Origin: a virus
Direction: 5' to 3' (one strand)
Virus record (IMG/VR): IMGVR_UViG_3300046534_000306
Location: 1-20,463 of that record
Length of the DNA stretch: 20,463 bases
Part shown: positions 1 through 8,093 of the stretch, piece after piece
Position numbering within the stretch: the first letter of the stretch is position 1
How the letters are laid out: each line of letters starts with the position of its first letter
Notes under the pieces: model-generated
What the model was told of the DNA's origin: nothing
Database searches by the model: none
What the model saw: only the letters and a program-made list of their open reading frames with translations
Translations under genes and position numbers: made by a program

Positions 1-9
1 GCAATCTGC

Positions 10-228
10 ATGGTTGCAAAGTCACTAAGAGGCGATGAGACGTTTATTAATAACGTAGAGATAGACAAAGGTGACGTGTGTGTTTATAGAGCGCAACCTA
101 AGCCAGTAAAGCCAGAGCCAACAATGGCAGAGTTGTTTGATAGGGATTGGAAGGAATGCTTTTTAGGAGACCCTGCAACTTTTAATGAGAGGATGATTGC
201 TAAGGGATGGACTAAGACATGCAAATAA
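10..228 (+). CDS. Small hypothetical phage protein, start uncertain
   Basis: A 72-residue soluble protein with no signal peptide or membrane segment and no family I recognise. The N-terminal third is mixed charged, the middle is proline-rich (PKPVKPEP), and the C-terminal half reads like a small helical domain rich in Trp, Phe and acidic residues (FDRDWKE, GDPATF). The reading frame is open back to base 1, so the gene may begin before the window. The ATG at 10 has too little upstream sequence to judge a ribosome binding site. Its last ten bases overlap the next gene, which marks it as the first visible member of a tightly packed five-gene run (10-1261). Such small genes near the end of an early or middle phage operon are common; no function is assigned. 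Confidence 0.6.
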   Translation: MVAKSLRGDETFINNVEIDKGDVCVYRAQPKPVKPEPTMAELFDRDWKECFLGDPATFNERMIAKGWTKTCK

Positions 229-449
229 CAAAAGTAGATGGAACTTCAAACCGATTCTTTTTAAAAAATAACGGTCAGATAACTATATTTGATGGTGCCA
301 AATTGACTGTGGACGGAAACCTTATTATTTATTGTGACGGGAACCCAGTTTCATTGCTTGAAGAATCAGCAGTTAAAAACTCTACACAGCTTATGATTGA
401 TAACGGCATTGTAATCACTAACGAATCTGAAAATGTAGGTGCATTATGA
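219..449 (+). CDS. Small hypothetical phage protein
   Basis: A 76-residue protein that I do not recognise. It is hydrophilic and looks beta-rich, with alternating polar and hydrophobic residues (for example GQITIFDGAKLTVDGNLIIY at residues 20-39). It has no membrane segment. The start lies inside the end of the previous gene (ten-base overlap), with an AAGGGA ribosome binding site at 202-207. Its stop overlaps the next start in an ATGA junction at 446-449, so the three genes are translationally coupled. Nothing shows enzymatic function. Confidence 0.6.
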   Translation: MQITKVDGTSNRFFLKNNGQITIFDGAKLTVDGNLIIYCDGNPVSLLEESAVKNSTQLMIDNGIVITNESENVGAL

Positions 450-781
450 CTAGTGACACAACATACATAGAGCTGCTAAGAATGGCACATGAAAGCCTAG
501 ACAGTAAAGACAAGCAGATTGCAGAGCTTAAGAAAGAGCTAGAAGAGGCAGTGACTTTTAATGTAGATGTCATAAGGTGCTTATCAAGAATTGCATCAGT
601 TGAAAATCACAACGAAGTGCCCGCTTATATTGATATGTCAAGACGCTGTATCAAGACTATTGAAGCCAAGCAAGCTAAAGCACTAAAAGATGAACCTAAA
701 ACATCTAGTGAAGGCGCATTTTGGGTAGACCTAGAGGAATCATTAAATCAAGAAGAAGCACTAAAGGAACAAACCAATTGA
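446..781 (+). CDS. Small coiled-coil hypothetical protein
   Basis: A 111-residue, highly charged protein. Residues about 10-40 form a heptad-like coiled coil rich in Lys, Glu and Leu (SLDSKDKQIAELKKELEEAV), and the rest is mostly helical and polar. The pattern DKQIAELKKELEEA is typical of many phage early proteins that differ little outside the coil, so similarity to them would not be informative. It starts with an ATGA overlap to the gene before and ends with a TTGA overlap to the gene after (778-781). Function unknown. Confidence 0.65.
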   Translation: MTSDTTYIELLRMAHESLDSKDKQIAELKKELEEAVTFNVDVIRCLSRIASVENHNEVPAYIDMSRRCIKTIEAKQAKALKDEPKTSSEGAFWVDLEESLNQEEALKEQTN

Positions 782-1140
782 GTAATATACCATCAGTTAT
801 TAAGAATCTTAAATTGCGTATTACACAGTTAGAAAGTTATAACGCTGGATTAGCTGACGAGTCATGCAAACATCAAGCTAAGATTGCAGAGCTTGAGAAG
901 GCATTACAAAGGCAAACTAAGCGAGTCAAATTGCTTGAGCCATTTCTAGAAAGTGAACCAAAGAGTCAAGACATTCGTGATCTAGAGCAGCAAGCCCTAG
1001 CGTGTGACTGGATTTATACTAAATTGCCTGACTACTCAAGTGTAAATTTATCTGTAATTACAGCAAGAAGATTAGAATTAATCACCCAAGCAAATACACT
1101 AAGGGGCAAGAGTGAACAAATACAAAGTAAAAGCAGATGA
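778..1140 (+). CDS. Small coiled-coil hypothetical protein, TTG start
   Basis: A 120-residue protein. I place the start at the TTG at 778 rather than the in-frame TTG at 721. Position 778 has an AAAGGA site at 763-768 with a nine-base spacer and makes a neat TTGA overlap with the upstream stop; the extra 19 residues of the longer form would lie wholly inside the upstream gene. Residues 5-60 are coiled coil (IKNLKLRITQLESY and HQAKIAELEKALQRQTKRVK). The C-terminal part (CDWIYTKLPDYSSVNLSVI) may be a small separate fold. Its IAELEKAL segment resembles the coil of the preceding gene. Function unknown. Confidence 0.6.
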   Translation: MSNIPSVIKNLKLRITQLESYNAGLADESCKHQAKIAELEKALQRQTKRVKLLEPFLESEPKSQDIRDLEQQALACDWIYTKLPDYSSVNLSVITARRLELITQANTLRGKSEQIQSKSR

Positions 1141-1261
1141 GTATCACAAGGCTATGATTGACGCTAAAGCAACGGGCGAGCATGACAAAGCAACTTATTA
1201 TTACGAGCGATATATGCATTATAAAAACAAGGCAGAAAGCAAGGCGCTTTACCCTGATTAA
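1112..1261 (+). CDS. Very small hypothetical protein, GTG start
   Basis: A 49-residue protein that would be missed by a 60-residue cut-off. It starts at GTG 1112, preceded by a strong AAGGGG site at about 1101-1106, and overlaps the end of the previous gene by 29 bases in another frame. The sequence is helical, basic and rich in Tyr and Lys (MNKYKVKADEYHKAM, YYYERYMHYKNKAESKA) and ends at TAA 1259-1261, just before the promoter at 1288-1296. It is the last gene of the first operon. The composition suggests a two-helix bundle that might bind nucleic acid or protein, but this is a guess. Confidence 0.55.
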   Translation: MNKYKVKADEYHKAMIDAKATGEHDKATYYYERYMHYKNKAESKALYPD

Positions 1262-1287
1262 TTATCATACGTCAATAGCCAAAGCTG

Positions 1288-1296
1288 TGATATAAT
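1288..1296 (+). promoter_or_regulatory. Extended -10 promoter for the late/packaging operon
   Basis: TGATATAAT is a perfect TATAAT -10 hexamer with the extended TGn element. It lies in the 66-base gap between two gene blocks, 32 bases before the GTG at 1328. The place for a -35 box (about 1268-1273, TACGTC) is poor, as is usual for extended -10 promoters. The other extended -10, at 10910-10918, has the same form (TGnTATAAT). No terminator hairpin is visible in this gap, so read-through from upstream is also possible. Confidence 0.55.
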
Positions 1297-1327
1297 CGGG
1301 CTAATACATTCTTCATGAGTCTGGAAA

Positions 1328-1552
1328 GTGATTAAAAAATATGGTGAATGGCTTGCGGAACCAACCGAGTTTATATTAAGAAAGACGGATAAATTTGGTG
1401 AGCCTTTTAGTGCCGTATGTGTAGTTAAAATTATTGACAGGAAAGCTCATGTAGTTGGGCTTTTAAGCAATGACAAAATCACTAAATCAGACTATAGAAG
1501 TTTCAAACAATTAATAAAAGATTTAGGCTGTGAGCCGTTCAAGCGAGTTTAA
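1328..1552 (+). CDS. Small hypothetical phage protein, GTG start
   Basis: A 74-residue protein starting at GTG. An in-frame stop at 1316-1318 leaves this as the only usable start upstream of the conserved-looking body; the ribosome binding site is weak (GGAAAG immediately upstream). The sequence is basic with alternating beta strands (EFILRKTDKF, AVCVVKIIDRKAHVVGLL) and a C-terminal helix (YRSFKQLIKDLGCEPFKRV). The strand-helix pattern with a terminal helix loosely recalls an acyltransferase-like fragment in phage genomes, but it is too short to be a full domain, and I make no functional call. It is the first gene after the extended -10 promoter. Confidence 0.6.
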   Translation: MIKKYGEWLAEPTEFILRKTDKFGEPFSAVCVVKIIDRKAHVVGLLSNDKITKSDYRSFKQLIKDLGCEPFKRV

Positions 1553-1570
1553 TTATAAAAGGTAAAAACC

Positions 1571-1906
1571 ATGTCAGTATCAGTATTAGCAAGAGCCAGT
1601 AAAATAGATACAGAAGCATCCAGCATAGCAACAGATGTAAGACGCGCAACTACAGCCCTTGAGGCTTTATTTTTGCGAGCCACTGACTTTACTGCGTTTA
1701 TGAATGCAAATCTAACATCAGAATTTAGTCAATCTGACAGAGATAAATATACCGACAAGTTTGTTTTTGCAATGACAAATTTAGGCGAAGTGATGGCAAT
1801 GCTCACGCCGCTTCAAGCTTTAGAGACTGACGCTATAACCGTTGAGCAGTTTTTAGAGTCGCACACTGGCGAAAGTCCAGAGCAGTACAGCAAGCGATTT
1901 GATTAA
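1571..1906 (+). CDS. Hypothetical phage protein
   Basis: A 111-residue, almost entirely helical, mildly acidic protein with no Cys or Trp and no membrane segment. It has an AAAGG site about 10 bases before the ATG. The C-terminal segment (VEQFLESHTGESPEQYSKRFD) looks like a short helical tail. It sits between the promoter-proximal gene and a likely structural protein, six bases before the latter. It could be a small virion or assembly protein, but I see no motif to decide this. Confidence 0.6.
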   Translation: MSVSVLARASKIDTEASSIATDVRRATTALEALFLRATDFTAFMNANLTSEFSQSDRDKYTDKFVFAMTNLGEVMAMLTPLQALETDAITVEQFLESHTGESPEQYSKRFD

Positions 1907-1911
1907 CTAAG

Positions 1912-3336
1912 ATGGCTTTTACACCAGGTGGGAATTGGGGGCAGGGTCGGCTATTAACTGGTCTGATTCCTGGTAGCTCTGAAACGGGTTTTGAAGCTGT
2001 CATCACGAAAGCGAACCTACCTACATCTGCATTAGATACTGGCCTTCTTTCATTAATAAATGGCGGGGGGGATTTTCGACTTAGTACAGATATAAACGGC
2101 TTTACTCAACTTCCAGTTGACATCGTTACTTGTGTAACTAACGCATCAGCAGCAAGCACAGAATTTATAGCGTGGGTAAGATTCCCAACTTATGCAAGCG
2201 GCACACGCTCAGTTTATGCGTTTTGGAACAAAGCAGGAGAATCACAACCAGCAGCCAACGCAGCGTTTGGTACTGAAGATGTATGGCAGGATAATGAATC
2301 AGCATGGCATTTAAACGACTTAACAGACTCCGCGGGTAATGCGACAAGTTTAACAACAGTTGGAACTCCTTCTACGGTTGACGGCGTGGTTGGCGACGGC
2401 AAAAGATTTGCAAGTAATTCAGATTATTTATATACCAGTACTGTTGGCGTAGTAGAAAACGACTCATTTAACATTTCGTTTTGGTATAAAAGACAAACAG
2501 GCGACTTATTAGCTGATGGAACAGCAATCGGTATAGCTGACAGTTCTAGTCCGTTTGGCAACTATGCTATTGAATTTGATATAGGAGCAGGCGACAATTT
2601 GATAGTTGAGGTGTATTCTAGAGATGTTTCAACTACTCCGAACGAAGTGTTTAGAATACCTAATTTTTTGGAAGGCGATAGCGTATTTGTATCTATAAAC
2701 CAAAATTCGTCTGGCTCATCAGCATCAGCAATTCATCAAGGAACAGTATACACAGGGTCAGACAGCGTTAGATTATTTGGAACAACTCCGGATAGACTAT
2801 CATTTAACAGGCTAATGGACTCTAGCCCAAACGCTGGTGATTTGATGGTTCTTGATGAGATACGACTAACCTCACCAGGAAACACAAAGAGCAGCGATAG
2901 AATAGAGCTTGAATATGATAACCAGTCTAACCCATCTACATTCTGGACGGCTGGTGCTGTATTTGTGCCTGGTGGCTCATCAATATCAGTAACTGCAACA
3001 CTTGGTACAATATCTTACTCAAGCAATGATACATCAGTAAGTGTTACTGGTTCAGTTGATGTAGTTGCAACTCTTGGTACGATATCATACGCAAGCAATG
3101 ACGCTGCAATAACTATATCAGGCGCAGTTGATGTTACTGCAACACTCGGAACAATATCATACACATCTAACAACCCATCTGTATCTGTTACAGGAATTAT
3201 ACCGATTGCAGCAACACTGGGAACAATCAGTTATACTAGCAACAATGTCACAGTATTTGTACAAGACGGCCAAGACATTGGAGTTGTTACAGCAACATTT
3301 AAGCCGAACTCAATAACAGTAAATTTTAGAGGATAA
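1912..3336 (+). CDS. Virion/adhesin-like protein: DUF2341 + LamG-like lectin domain + four 24-aa repeats
   Basis: A 474-residue protein. Residues about 15-125 match the DUF2341 pattern (GGDFRLSTDINGFTQLPVDI, then EFIAWVRFPTYASGTRSVYAFWNK). Residues about 128-350 match a concanavalin-like LamG fold (WHLNDLTDSAGN, VGDGKRF, FNISFWYKRQ, LDEIRL). This pair is common in carbohydrate-binding surface and phage appendage proteins. From residue 362 there are four tandem 24-residue units beginning ATLGTISY, then a degenerate fifth (VTATFKPNSITVNF). There is no signal peptide, which fits assembly onto a virion rather than secretion. It precedes the terminase genes, an unusual place for a fibre. The likely role is a head- or tail-attached fibre binding host glycans or serving as decoration; this is inference. 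The ribosome binding site is weak, so coupling to the upstream gene is likely. Confidence 0.7.
   Translation: MAFTPGGNWGQGRLLTGLIPGSSETGFEAVITKANLPTSALDTGLLSLINGGGDFRLSTDINGFTQLPVDIVTCVTNASAASTEFIAWVRFPTYASGTRSVYAFWNKAGESQPAANAAFGTEDVWQDNESAWHLNDLTDSAGNATSLTTVGTPSTVDGVVGDGKRFASNSDYLYTSTVGVVENDSFNISFWYKRQTGDLLADGTAIGIADSSSPFGNYAIEFDIGAGDNLIVEVYSRDVSTTPNEVFRIPNFLEGDSVFVSINQNSSGSSASAIHQGTVYTGSDSVRLFGTTPDRLSFNRLMDSSPNAGDLMVLDEIRLTSPGNTKSSDRIELEYDNQSNPSTFWTAGAVFVPGGSSISVTATLGTISYSSNDTSVSVTGSVDVVATLGTISYASNDAAITISGAVDVTATLGTISYTSNNPSVSVTGIIPIAATLGTISYTSNNVTVFVQDGQDIGVVTATFKPNSITVNFRG
2995..3282 (+). repeat. Four tandem 72-bp (24-aa) repeats inside the LamG-like protein gene
   Basis: Units start at 2995, 3067, 3139 and 3211, exactly 72 bases apart and all in frame, each encoding ATLGTISYxSNxxxxxVxG-like beta strands. 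The DNA differs between units mainly at third codon positions (for example CTT GGT, CTC GGA, CTG GGA for Leu-Gly). The peptide is therefore conserved while the DNA has drifted. Two or more beta strands per unit suggest a stalk of small Ig-like or beta-prism elements. Confidence 0.85.
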
Positions 3337-3340
3337 AACA

Positions 3341-3802
3341 ATGGCACGCGGTGAATTAAAAACATTCGATTACTATCCGTATAACGCGGGTTTAAAATTA
3401 TATAACAACTCAACAGACTCGTTTAAATATGCGTTACTAAGTACAGCATTTGCATCGGTGGGTAAAGCAACGGTCGATCCTACAATCGCATCATTTACAG
3501 AAGTCGCGGCTGGTGGTAATTACTCGACTGGTGGTAATGCATTAGCTGGTGTAGCTTGGACAATTGGCGTAGTCAGTGCAGGCGTGACAGGTTTAGATTT
3601 TACTGACATAGCTTTGACTAAGCAAGCAGGCAGCCCTACCACTGCTAAAACCATGCTAATCGTAAACTCTACAGCAGGTAACAGAAGCTATCACGCTATA
3701 GATTTGACAACTGATGGCACTACTGCTATTGATTTAGTTAATAACGATTTGTCTGTTGCGTTTGCCGCTGGTGGAACGGTTAACATTACAGTAACTGCTT
3801 AA
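3341..3802 (+). CDS. Likely phage structural (decoration/fibre-associated) protein
   Basis: A 153-residue beta-rich protein with a GAGGAT ribosome binding site. The central part (residues about 50-85, FTEVAAGGNYSTGGNALAGV) and the end (DLVNNDLSVAFAAGGTVNITVTA) match a pattern I know from many phage proteins of unknown role next to head genes: a small all-beta fold with a TEVAAGxGYxxGG turn. It has no Cys and no membrane segment. It follows the repeat-bearing LamG-like gene by four bases and precedes the small terminase, so the two may form one appendage. The role is inferred from context only. Confidence 0.6.
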   Translation: MARGELKTFDYYPYNAGLKLYNNSTDSFKYALLSTAFASVGKATVDPTIASFTEVAAGGNYSTGGNALAGVAWTIGVVSAGVTGLDFTDIALTKQAGSPTTAKTMLIVNSTAGNRSYHAIDLTTDGTTAIDLVNNDLSVAFAAGGTVNITVTA

Positions 3803-3818
3803 TAATTAAGGCAAAGCA

Positions 3819-4280
3819 ATGACAAAAGCCGTTAAGAATAAAGGTGGGCGTCCTACTGATTATCTTACAGTTTACAACGCTCAAGCAACAAAGCTCGGTT
3901 TGCTCGGTTACACAGATAAAGAGATTGCAGCATTCTTTTGTGTTACTGAGCGAACATTAAACACTTGGAAACTAAAACATCCCAAGTTTCTTCATGCCTT
4001 AAAAGCCGGAAAAGAAGTGGCAGACATGGAAGTTACAGCGAGCTTATATCAGCGTGCTATTGGTTATTCTCATGTAGAGACAAAGGTATTCAACAATCAA
4101 GGTGAGATACTTACACACAACGTTAAGAAGCAATACCCGCCCGATCCAATATCAATACAGTACTGGCTGAACAACAGGCAAAAAGAAAAGTGGCGCTCTA
4201 AAGTTGAACACACGGAAGAAGGGAAAGACATGTCACTGACAGAGTCAATATCTAAACTAATTGATAAACTGCCAAACTAA
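3819..4280 (+). CDS. terS: Terminase small subunit
   Basis: A 153-residue DNA-packaging protein that recognises the packaging start on the concatemer and recruits the large subunit. The N-terminus (KNKGGRPTDYLTVYNAQATK) followed by a helix-turn-helix at residues about 30-55 (GYTDKEIAAFFCVTERTLNTW) is the classic small-terminase layout: a GRP motif and a homeodomain-like HTH. The middle (EVADMEVTASLYQRAIGYSH) is an oligomerisation helix. The C-terminus (DPISIQYWLNNRQKEKWRSK) is the W-L-NR-KEKW motif common in this family. The length is normal. Its stop shares a base with the start of the large subunit gene. Confidence is high from motif and position. Confidence 0.92.
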   Translation: MTKAVKNKGGRPTDYLTVYNAQATKLGLLGYTDKEIAAFFCVTERTLNTWKLKHPKFLHALKAGKEVADMEVTASLYQRAIGYSHVETKVFNNQGEILTHNVKKQYPPDPISIQYWLNNRQKEKWRSKVEHTEEGKDMSLTESISKLIDKLPN

Positions 4281-5596
4281 TGCAAACGGGCAACTTACAA
4301 TTAGATAGACAGCTTGCTAGATGGTATGAGCTAAAAGACCATCCTGTTCAATTGGCTTTGGTTGATGCAGTAAAAGACGGTGTAAGGTTCCCATTAGTGC
4401 CAGCCGGTCGACGCTCAGGCAAAACAGAAAGGTTTAAACGCTTCCTAGTTAAGCAAGCCAATAAAATACCAGGATGCTATTTTGCTGCAGCACCAACACA
4501 TGACCAGGCTAAGAAGATATTCTGGGATGACCTGCTTAAATTCTCACTATCATTTACACACACTAAGCGACCTAACATTGCAGAGCGGATAATCTATTTA
4601 AATAACGGCTCTGAGATACACGTTTTAGGATTAGATAAGCCACAACGCATTGAAGGAATACCGTGGAAGGGTGGCGGTATTGATGAGTTTGCAGATATAA
4701 AGCCGGAAGCTTGGGAATCAAACATCTATCCTGCACTAAATACAGTCAACCCACTTGAGCCTGGTTACAGGGCATGGTGTTGGTTGCTTGGTGTACCTGA
4801 CGGGCTTAATCATTACTACGACCTATGCCAAAAAGCAGAGGTTGATTCTGACATTAACTTTAAAGTATTTCACTGGATGACTGCTGAGATATTCCCAGAG
4901 ATGGCAGAAGATGCGAAAAAAGTCATGTCACTCAAGCAGTACAAGCAAGAGTTTGAAGCGTCATTTGAAACGGCGTCAGGTCGAATTTATGAAGATTATT
5001 CAACAGCAAATCACACAACCGAAACAATCCAAGAGCATGAACAATTACTTTGGTACCACGATTTTAACTACACACCTTTAAGTTCTGGCGTAGGTGTTAA
5101 GCGTGGCGATGACTATTATTTACTAGAAGAAATAGTTTTAATATCCGCAGTCGCTTTAAACTCAGCACAAGAATTTGTAGAGCGTTATAAGAATCACAAG
5201 AACAAAAAAGTAATCATATACGGCGACCCTGCAGGCAAGGCAGGAGAGAAGCACAGCCAAGCGTCAGACTATACAGACATAGAGGCAGAGCTTAGGGCAC
5301 ATGGTTGGACTTATGAGCGTAGGGTTAGGTCTAAGGCCATGAGCATCAAAGACAGTCAGAACGCACTTCGAGCTAAGATCAAATCAGCCGATAATGTTGT
5401 AAGCTTGTATGTCAATACAATAAACGCCCCTTATACACATAAAGGGTTAAGTACTGTACAATTGAAGAAAGGCTCAACATTTATGGAAGTCGAAAGCGAC
5501 TACCAGCACATTACAACAGCCGTCCGTTATATGATGGACTACGAACATCCGGTTAATAAGCCCGTGGCTTACATGCCAATTAGATTTAGCATTTAA
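4280..5596 (+). CDS. terL: Terminase large subunit (packaging ATPase/nuclease)
   Basis: The 438-residue motor that pumps DNA through the portal and cuts the concatemer. The ATPase domain comes first: Walker A GRRSGKT at residues 43-49, then Walker B GGGIDEF with Asp135-Glu136. The C-terminal RNase H-like nuclease has its first acidic residue in WYHDFNY (Asp261), a second in IYGDPAG (Asp316) and a downstream acidic cluster (SDYTDIEAE) before the final part of the active site. The length suits compact TerL proteins. The start overlaps the small subunit stop (TAATG at 4278-4282), and no clear ribosome binding site is present, so translation depends on coupling. It is followed eight bases later by the portal gene. 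Confidence 0.95.
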   Translation: MQTGNLQLDRQLARWYELKDHPVQLALVDAVKDGVRFPLVPAGRRSGKTERFKRFLVKQANKIPGCYFAAAPTHDQAKKIFWDDLLKFSLSFTHTKRPNIAERIIYLNNGSEIHVLGLDKPQRIEGIPWKGGGIDEFADIKPEAWESNIYPALNTVNPLEPGYRAWCWLLGVPDGLNHYYDLCQKAEVDSDINFKVFHWMTAEIFPEMAEDAKKVMSLKQYKQEFEASFETASGRIYEDYSTANHTTETIQEHEQLLWYHDFNYTPLSSGVGVKRGDDYYLLEEIVLISAVALNSAQEFVERYKNHKNKKVIIYGDPAGKAGEKHSQASDYTDIEAELRAHGWTYERRVRSKAMSIKDSQNALRAKIKSADNVVSLYVNTINAPYTHKGLSTVQLKKGSTFMEVESDYQHITTAVRYMMDYEHPVNKPVAYMPIRFSI

Positions 5597-5604
5597 GGGT
5601 TAAC

Positions 5605-7050
5605 ATGCCAGCGTCAGACCAACATAAACTTTATATAAAAAATAAAGACCAAAGAAAATTAGTGCGTGATTGTGTTGCGGGTAGTGAGGCAATTAAAACG
5701 GCACGCAGAACAGACAGCACAGAGCAAGGCGGAATCTATAATTCAATGGGGTCGCAATATTTGCCTGTGCCTAATCCCGATGATGACAGCATTGAAAACC
5801 AAGAAAGATATGCAGCTTATCGAATGCGAGCAACGTTTATAAACTTCACGGGCTACACAAAAGATGGCTTAATGGGTATGGTTGCACGTAAGCCAACCGA
5901 GATTGATTTAGATGCCAGCATTAAATACGCAGAGTTAAACGTCAACGGCTCAGGTTTAAGCCTGCAGGGCATGACGCAATCAGTTATTGGTAATCTTTTA
6001 GAGGCTGGCCAAGACGGTCTTCTTGTAGACTTCCCAATGTCAACAGGCGGCACACAACAGCAGACTGCAGGGCTTAGGGCTATCATTAAACAATACCCAG
6101 CCGAGTCGATTATTAATTGGCGTGAAGAAATAATAAATTCAGTTGTTACCGTGGTGATGGTATGTCTTGCCGAAGAAGTCACTCGTGTTGCTGCTGATGG
6201 CTTTAGTGTTGACGATGTGACTTACACTAGAGTGCTTTGCTTAAATGAAGAAGGCAATTACATACAGAAATTATACAACGAACATGACGAGCTAATGTTT
6301 AACCAGGAAGGTGAGTCTGACATGCTAATTAAAAAAGCAGACGGCTCTAACTGGAAAGAAATATTATTTGTCGCTGTAGGCTCTGAGAATAACGACCTAA
6401 CACCAGACAAATCGCCACTGTATGACGTTGCTGAAATAAATATCGGCCATTACCACAATAGCGCAGACTTTGAAGAATCTAGCTTTTTAGTTGGTCAACC
6501 AACTCCTGTATTTACTGGCCTAACACAACAATGGATTGACACAGTATTTAAAAACGGCGTAACAATAGGCTCAAGGTCTGCGGTTATGTTGCCGGAAGGT
6601 GGAAGCGCAGACCTATTACAGGCAAATGAAAACCAGATGCCATCAGCAGGAATGGATAGGAAAGAAGCTCAGCTTGTTAAGGTTGGCGCTAAAATTATAA
6701 GCGACCAAGGCGGCGTTGAAACAGCAGAAGCAGCACGCATTAAATTTGCAGGGCAAAACTCTAAGCTTGGGCTAGTAATCATGAACACTGAATTAGCTTT
6801 CGACCAGTGTTTTGATTGGATGATGGGCTTCCAGGGTAGCACTGGCGAGAATGTATTCAATATTAACAAGCAGTTTTATGATGCTACAGTGGATCCACAA
6901 TTGCTCATAGCAAACATGCAACTACTTGATAGGCAGGTTATTGCTAAAACAGACGTTAGACGCATGATGAGGAAGGGCGGCCTAATTGAGCATGACAGGA
7001 CTGACGAAGACATTGACGGCGAAGTTGAGGCGGTTAGCCCTGTTGTATGA
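5605..7050 (+). CDS. Portal protein (DUF4055 family)
   Basis: A 481-residue ring protein at the packaging vertex, the channel for DNA and the docking site of the terminase and neck. The N-terminal region (RRTDSTEQGGIYNSMGSQYLPV, then YAAYRMRATFINFTGYTKDG) matches the DUF4055 portal family, and LLEAGQDGLLVDFP at residues about 132-145 is its typical central signature. The C-terminal half carries helical stretches (ETAEAARIKFAGQNSKLGL) of the stem and crown. Position between the large terminase and the MuF gene confirms the call. An AAGGG site precedes the ATG. Its stop overlaps the next start in an ATGA junction at 7047-7050. Confidence 0.92.
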   Translation: MPASDQHKLYIKNKDQRKLVRDCVAGSEAIKTARRTDSTEQGGIYNSMGSQYLPVPNPDDDSIENQERYAAYRMRATFINFTGYTKDGLMGMVARKPTEIDLDASIKYAELNVNGSGLSLQGMTQSVIGNLLEAGQDGLLVDFPMSTGGTQQQTAGLRAIIKQYPAESIINWREEIINSVVTVVMVCLAEEVTRVAADGFSVDDVTYTRVLCLNEEGNYIQKLYNEHDELMFNQEGESDMLIKKADGSNWKEILFVAVGSENNDLTPDKSPLYDVAEINIGHYHNSADFEESSFLVGQPTPVFTGLTQQWIDTVFKNGVTIGSRSAVMLPEGGSADLLQANENQMPSAGMDRKEAQLVKVGAKIISDQGGVETAEAARIKFAGQNSKLGLVIMNTELAFDQCFDWMMGFQGSTGENVFNINKQFYDATVDPQLLIANMQLLDRQVIAKTDVRRMMRKGGLIEHDRTDEDIDGEVEAVSPVV

Positions 7051-8093
7051 CAATTGAAAACGTATTAACTCGCAGGCAAGTATTCAATCAACGGTTCGCT
7101 GGTGGTGAAGCTATTGCTGCTGAGAATATACTAAAACGTATTTATGCCAAGATTAACGAAAGGCTATTACGAGACCCTACAGAGTTTCAACAACTAAATA
7201 TGACACGTATCAGGAATGATATTAATAATATTTTAGCTATTGATTTAGTTGATATGAAGGAAGTGATTGTCGATGGTGCTTTAGACTTTGCCGAAGCAGA
7301 AGGCGAGTTTATGTACACTGCATTAAGCTCAGAAACATCGGTTGTACTTGCCTTGCCTGCAATCGAACAAATCAAGCAAGCGGTCGTACAGGCTGGAATG
7401 GATGTTGTTGTGGGCAGTGGCACTCTGACAATTAACGAAGCACTCGACAAGTTTGCAGTCAATAAAGGCGTTGAGATAAGAGCGGCCATCAATGACGGGA
7501 TATTGACAGGGCAAACTAATCAGCAGATAGCAGCACAGATTAAAGACTATGGCGACAACCTTCACAAGGGGCAGATTAACGCACTTGTAAGAACTTCAAT
7601 TAACAACGCATCAACCCAAGCCCGTAGAATAGTTACAGAAGAAAATCAAAATATATTAAAGGGTGATGAATGGGTTGCCACTCTTGACAGTCGGACAACA
7701 TTAATTTGCGGCGGTCGTGATGGTAACATCTACCCGATTAATAGTGGGCCATTTCCACCAGCACACTGGAATTGCCGCAGCTTACGAGTGCCAGTGGTAA
7801 AAGATGAATTTAGAATTGATGACGGACTAGGAAGGCGGCCAGAAGTCGGTGCTGATGGGCCTAAAGCTGTATCAGCTAAAAGAACATTTGATACATTTTT
7901 ACGTGACCAGCCAGCAGACTTTCAAGATGAGTATTTTAGTCAGTTTCCAGACGGATTGGCAAAAGCGGCATTGTACAGGCGTGGCAAGCTCCCCATTCAA
8001 CGATTTAGAGATGAGACAGGGCGTAACTACACTCTAGCTCAATTGAAGGCCCTAGAGCCTATAGCTTTTAATAAAGCAAATATTATTATATAA
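7047..8093 (+). CDS. MuF-type minor head protein (SPP1 gp7 family)
   Basis: A 348-residue head morphogenesis protein, packaged in few copies and bound to the portal. The N-terminal two thirds are helical (residues 1-190). They are followed by the conserved MuF segment: NALVRTSINNASTQARRIV, then CGGRDG starting at Cys221, then PPAHWNCRS with His240 and Cys243. These Cys and His positions are the family signature and may bind a metal. After this a basic tail of about 100 residues continues. It ends at TAA 8091-8093, inside a TATAAT element for the next genes. I see no fused toxin domain, which some MuF proteins carry. Confidence 0.92.
   Translation: MTIENVLTRRQVFNQRFAGGEAIAAENILKRIYAKINERLLRDPTEFQQLNMTRIRNDINNILAIDLVDMKEVIVDGALDFAEAEGEFMYTALSSETSVVLALPAIEQIKQAVVQAGMDVVVGSGTLTINEALDKFAVNKGVEIRAAINDGILTGQTNQQIAAQIKDYGDNLHKGQINALVRTSINNASTQARRIVTEENQNILKGDEWVATLDSRTTLICGGRDGNIYPINSGPFPPAHWNCRSLRVPVVKDEFRIDDGLGRRPEVGADGPKAVSAKRTFDTFLRDQPADFQDEYFSQFPDGLAKAALYRRGKLPIQRFRDETGRNYTLAQLKALEPIAFNKANIII

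Noticed and set aside
721-777. Upstream TTG start for the coiled-coil gene at 778
   Set aside because: Its extra 19 codons lie wholly in the upstream gene, and the TTG at 778 has the better ribosome binding site and a natural TTGA overlap.
1274-1305. Possible stem TAGCC/GGCTA around the promoter as a terminator or operator
   Set aside because: Only five base pairs with an 18-base loop and no T-run; well within chance.
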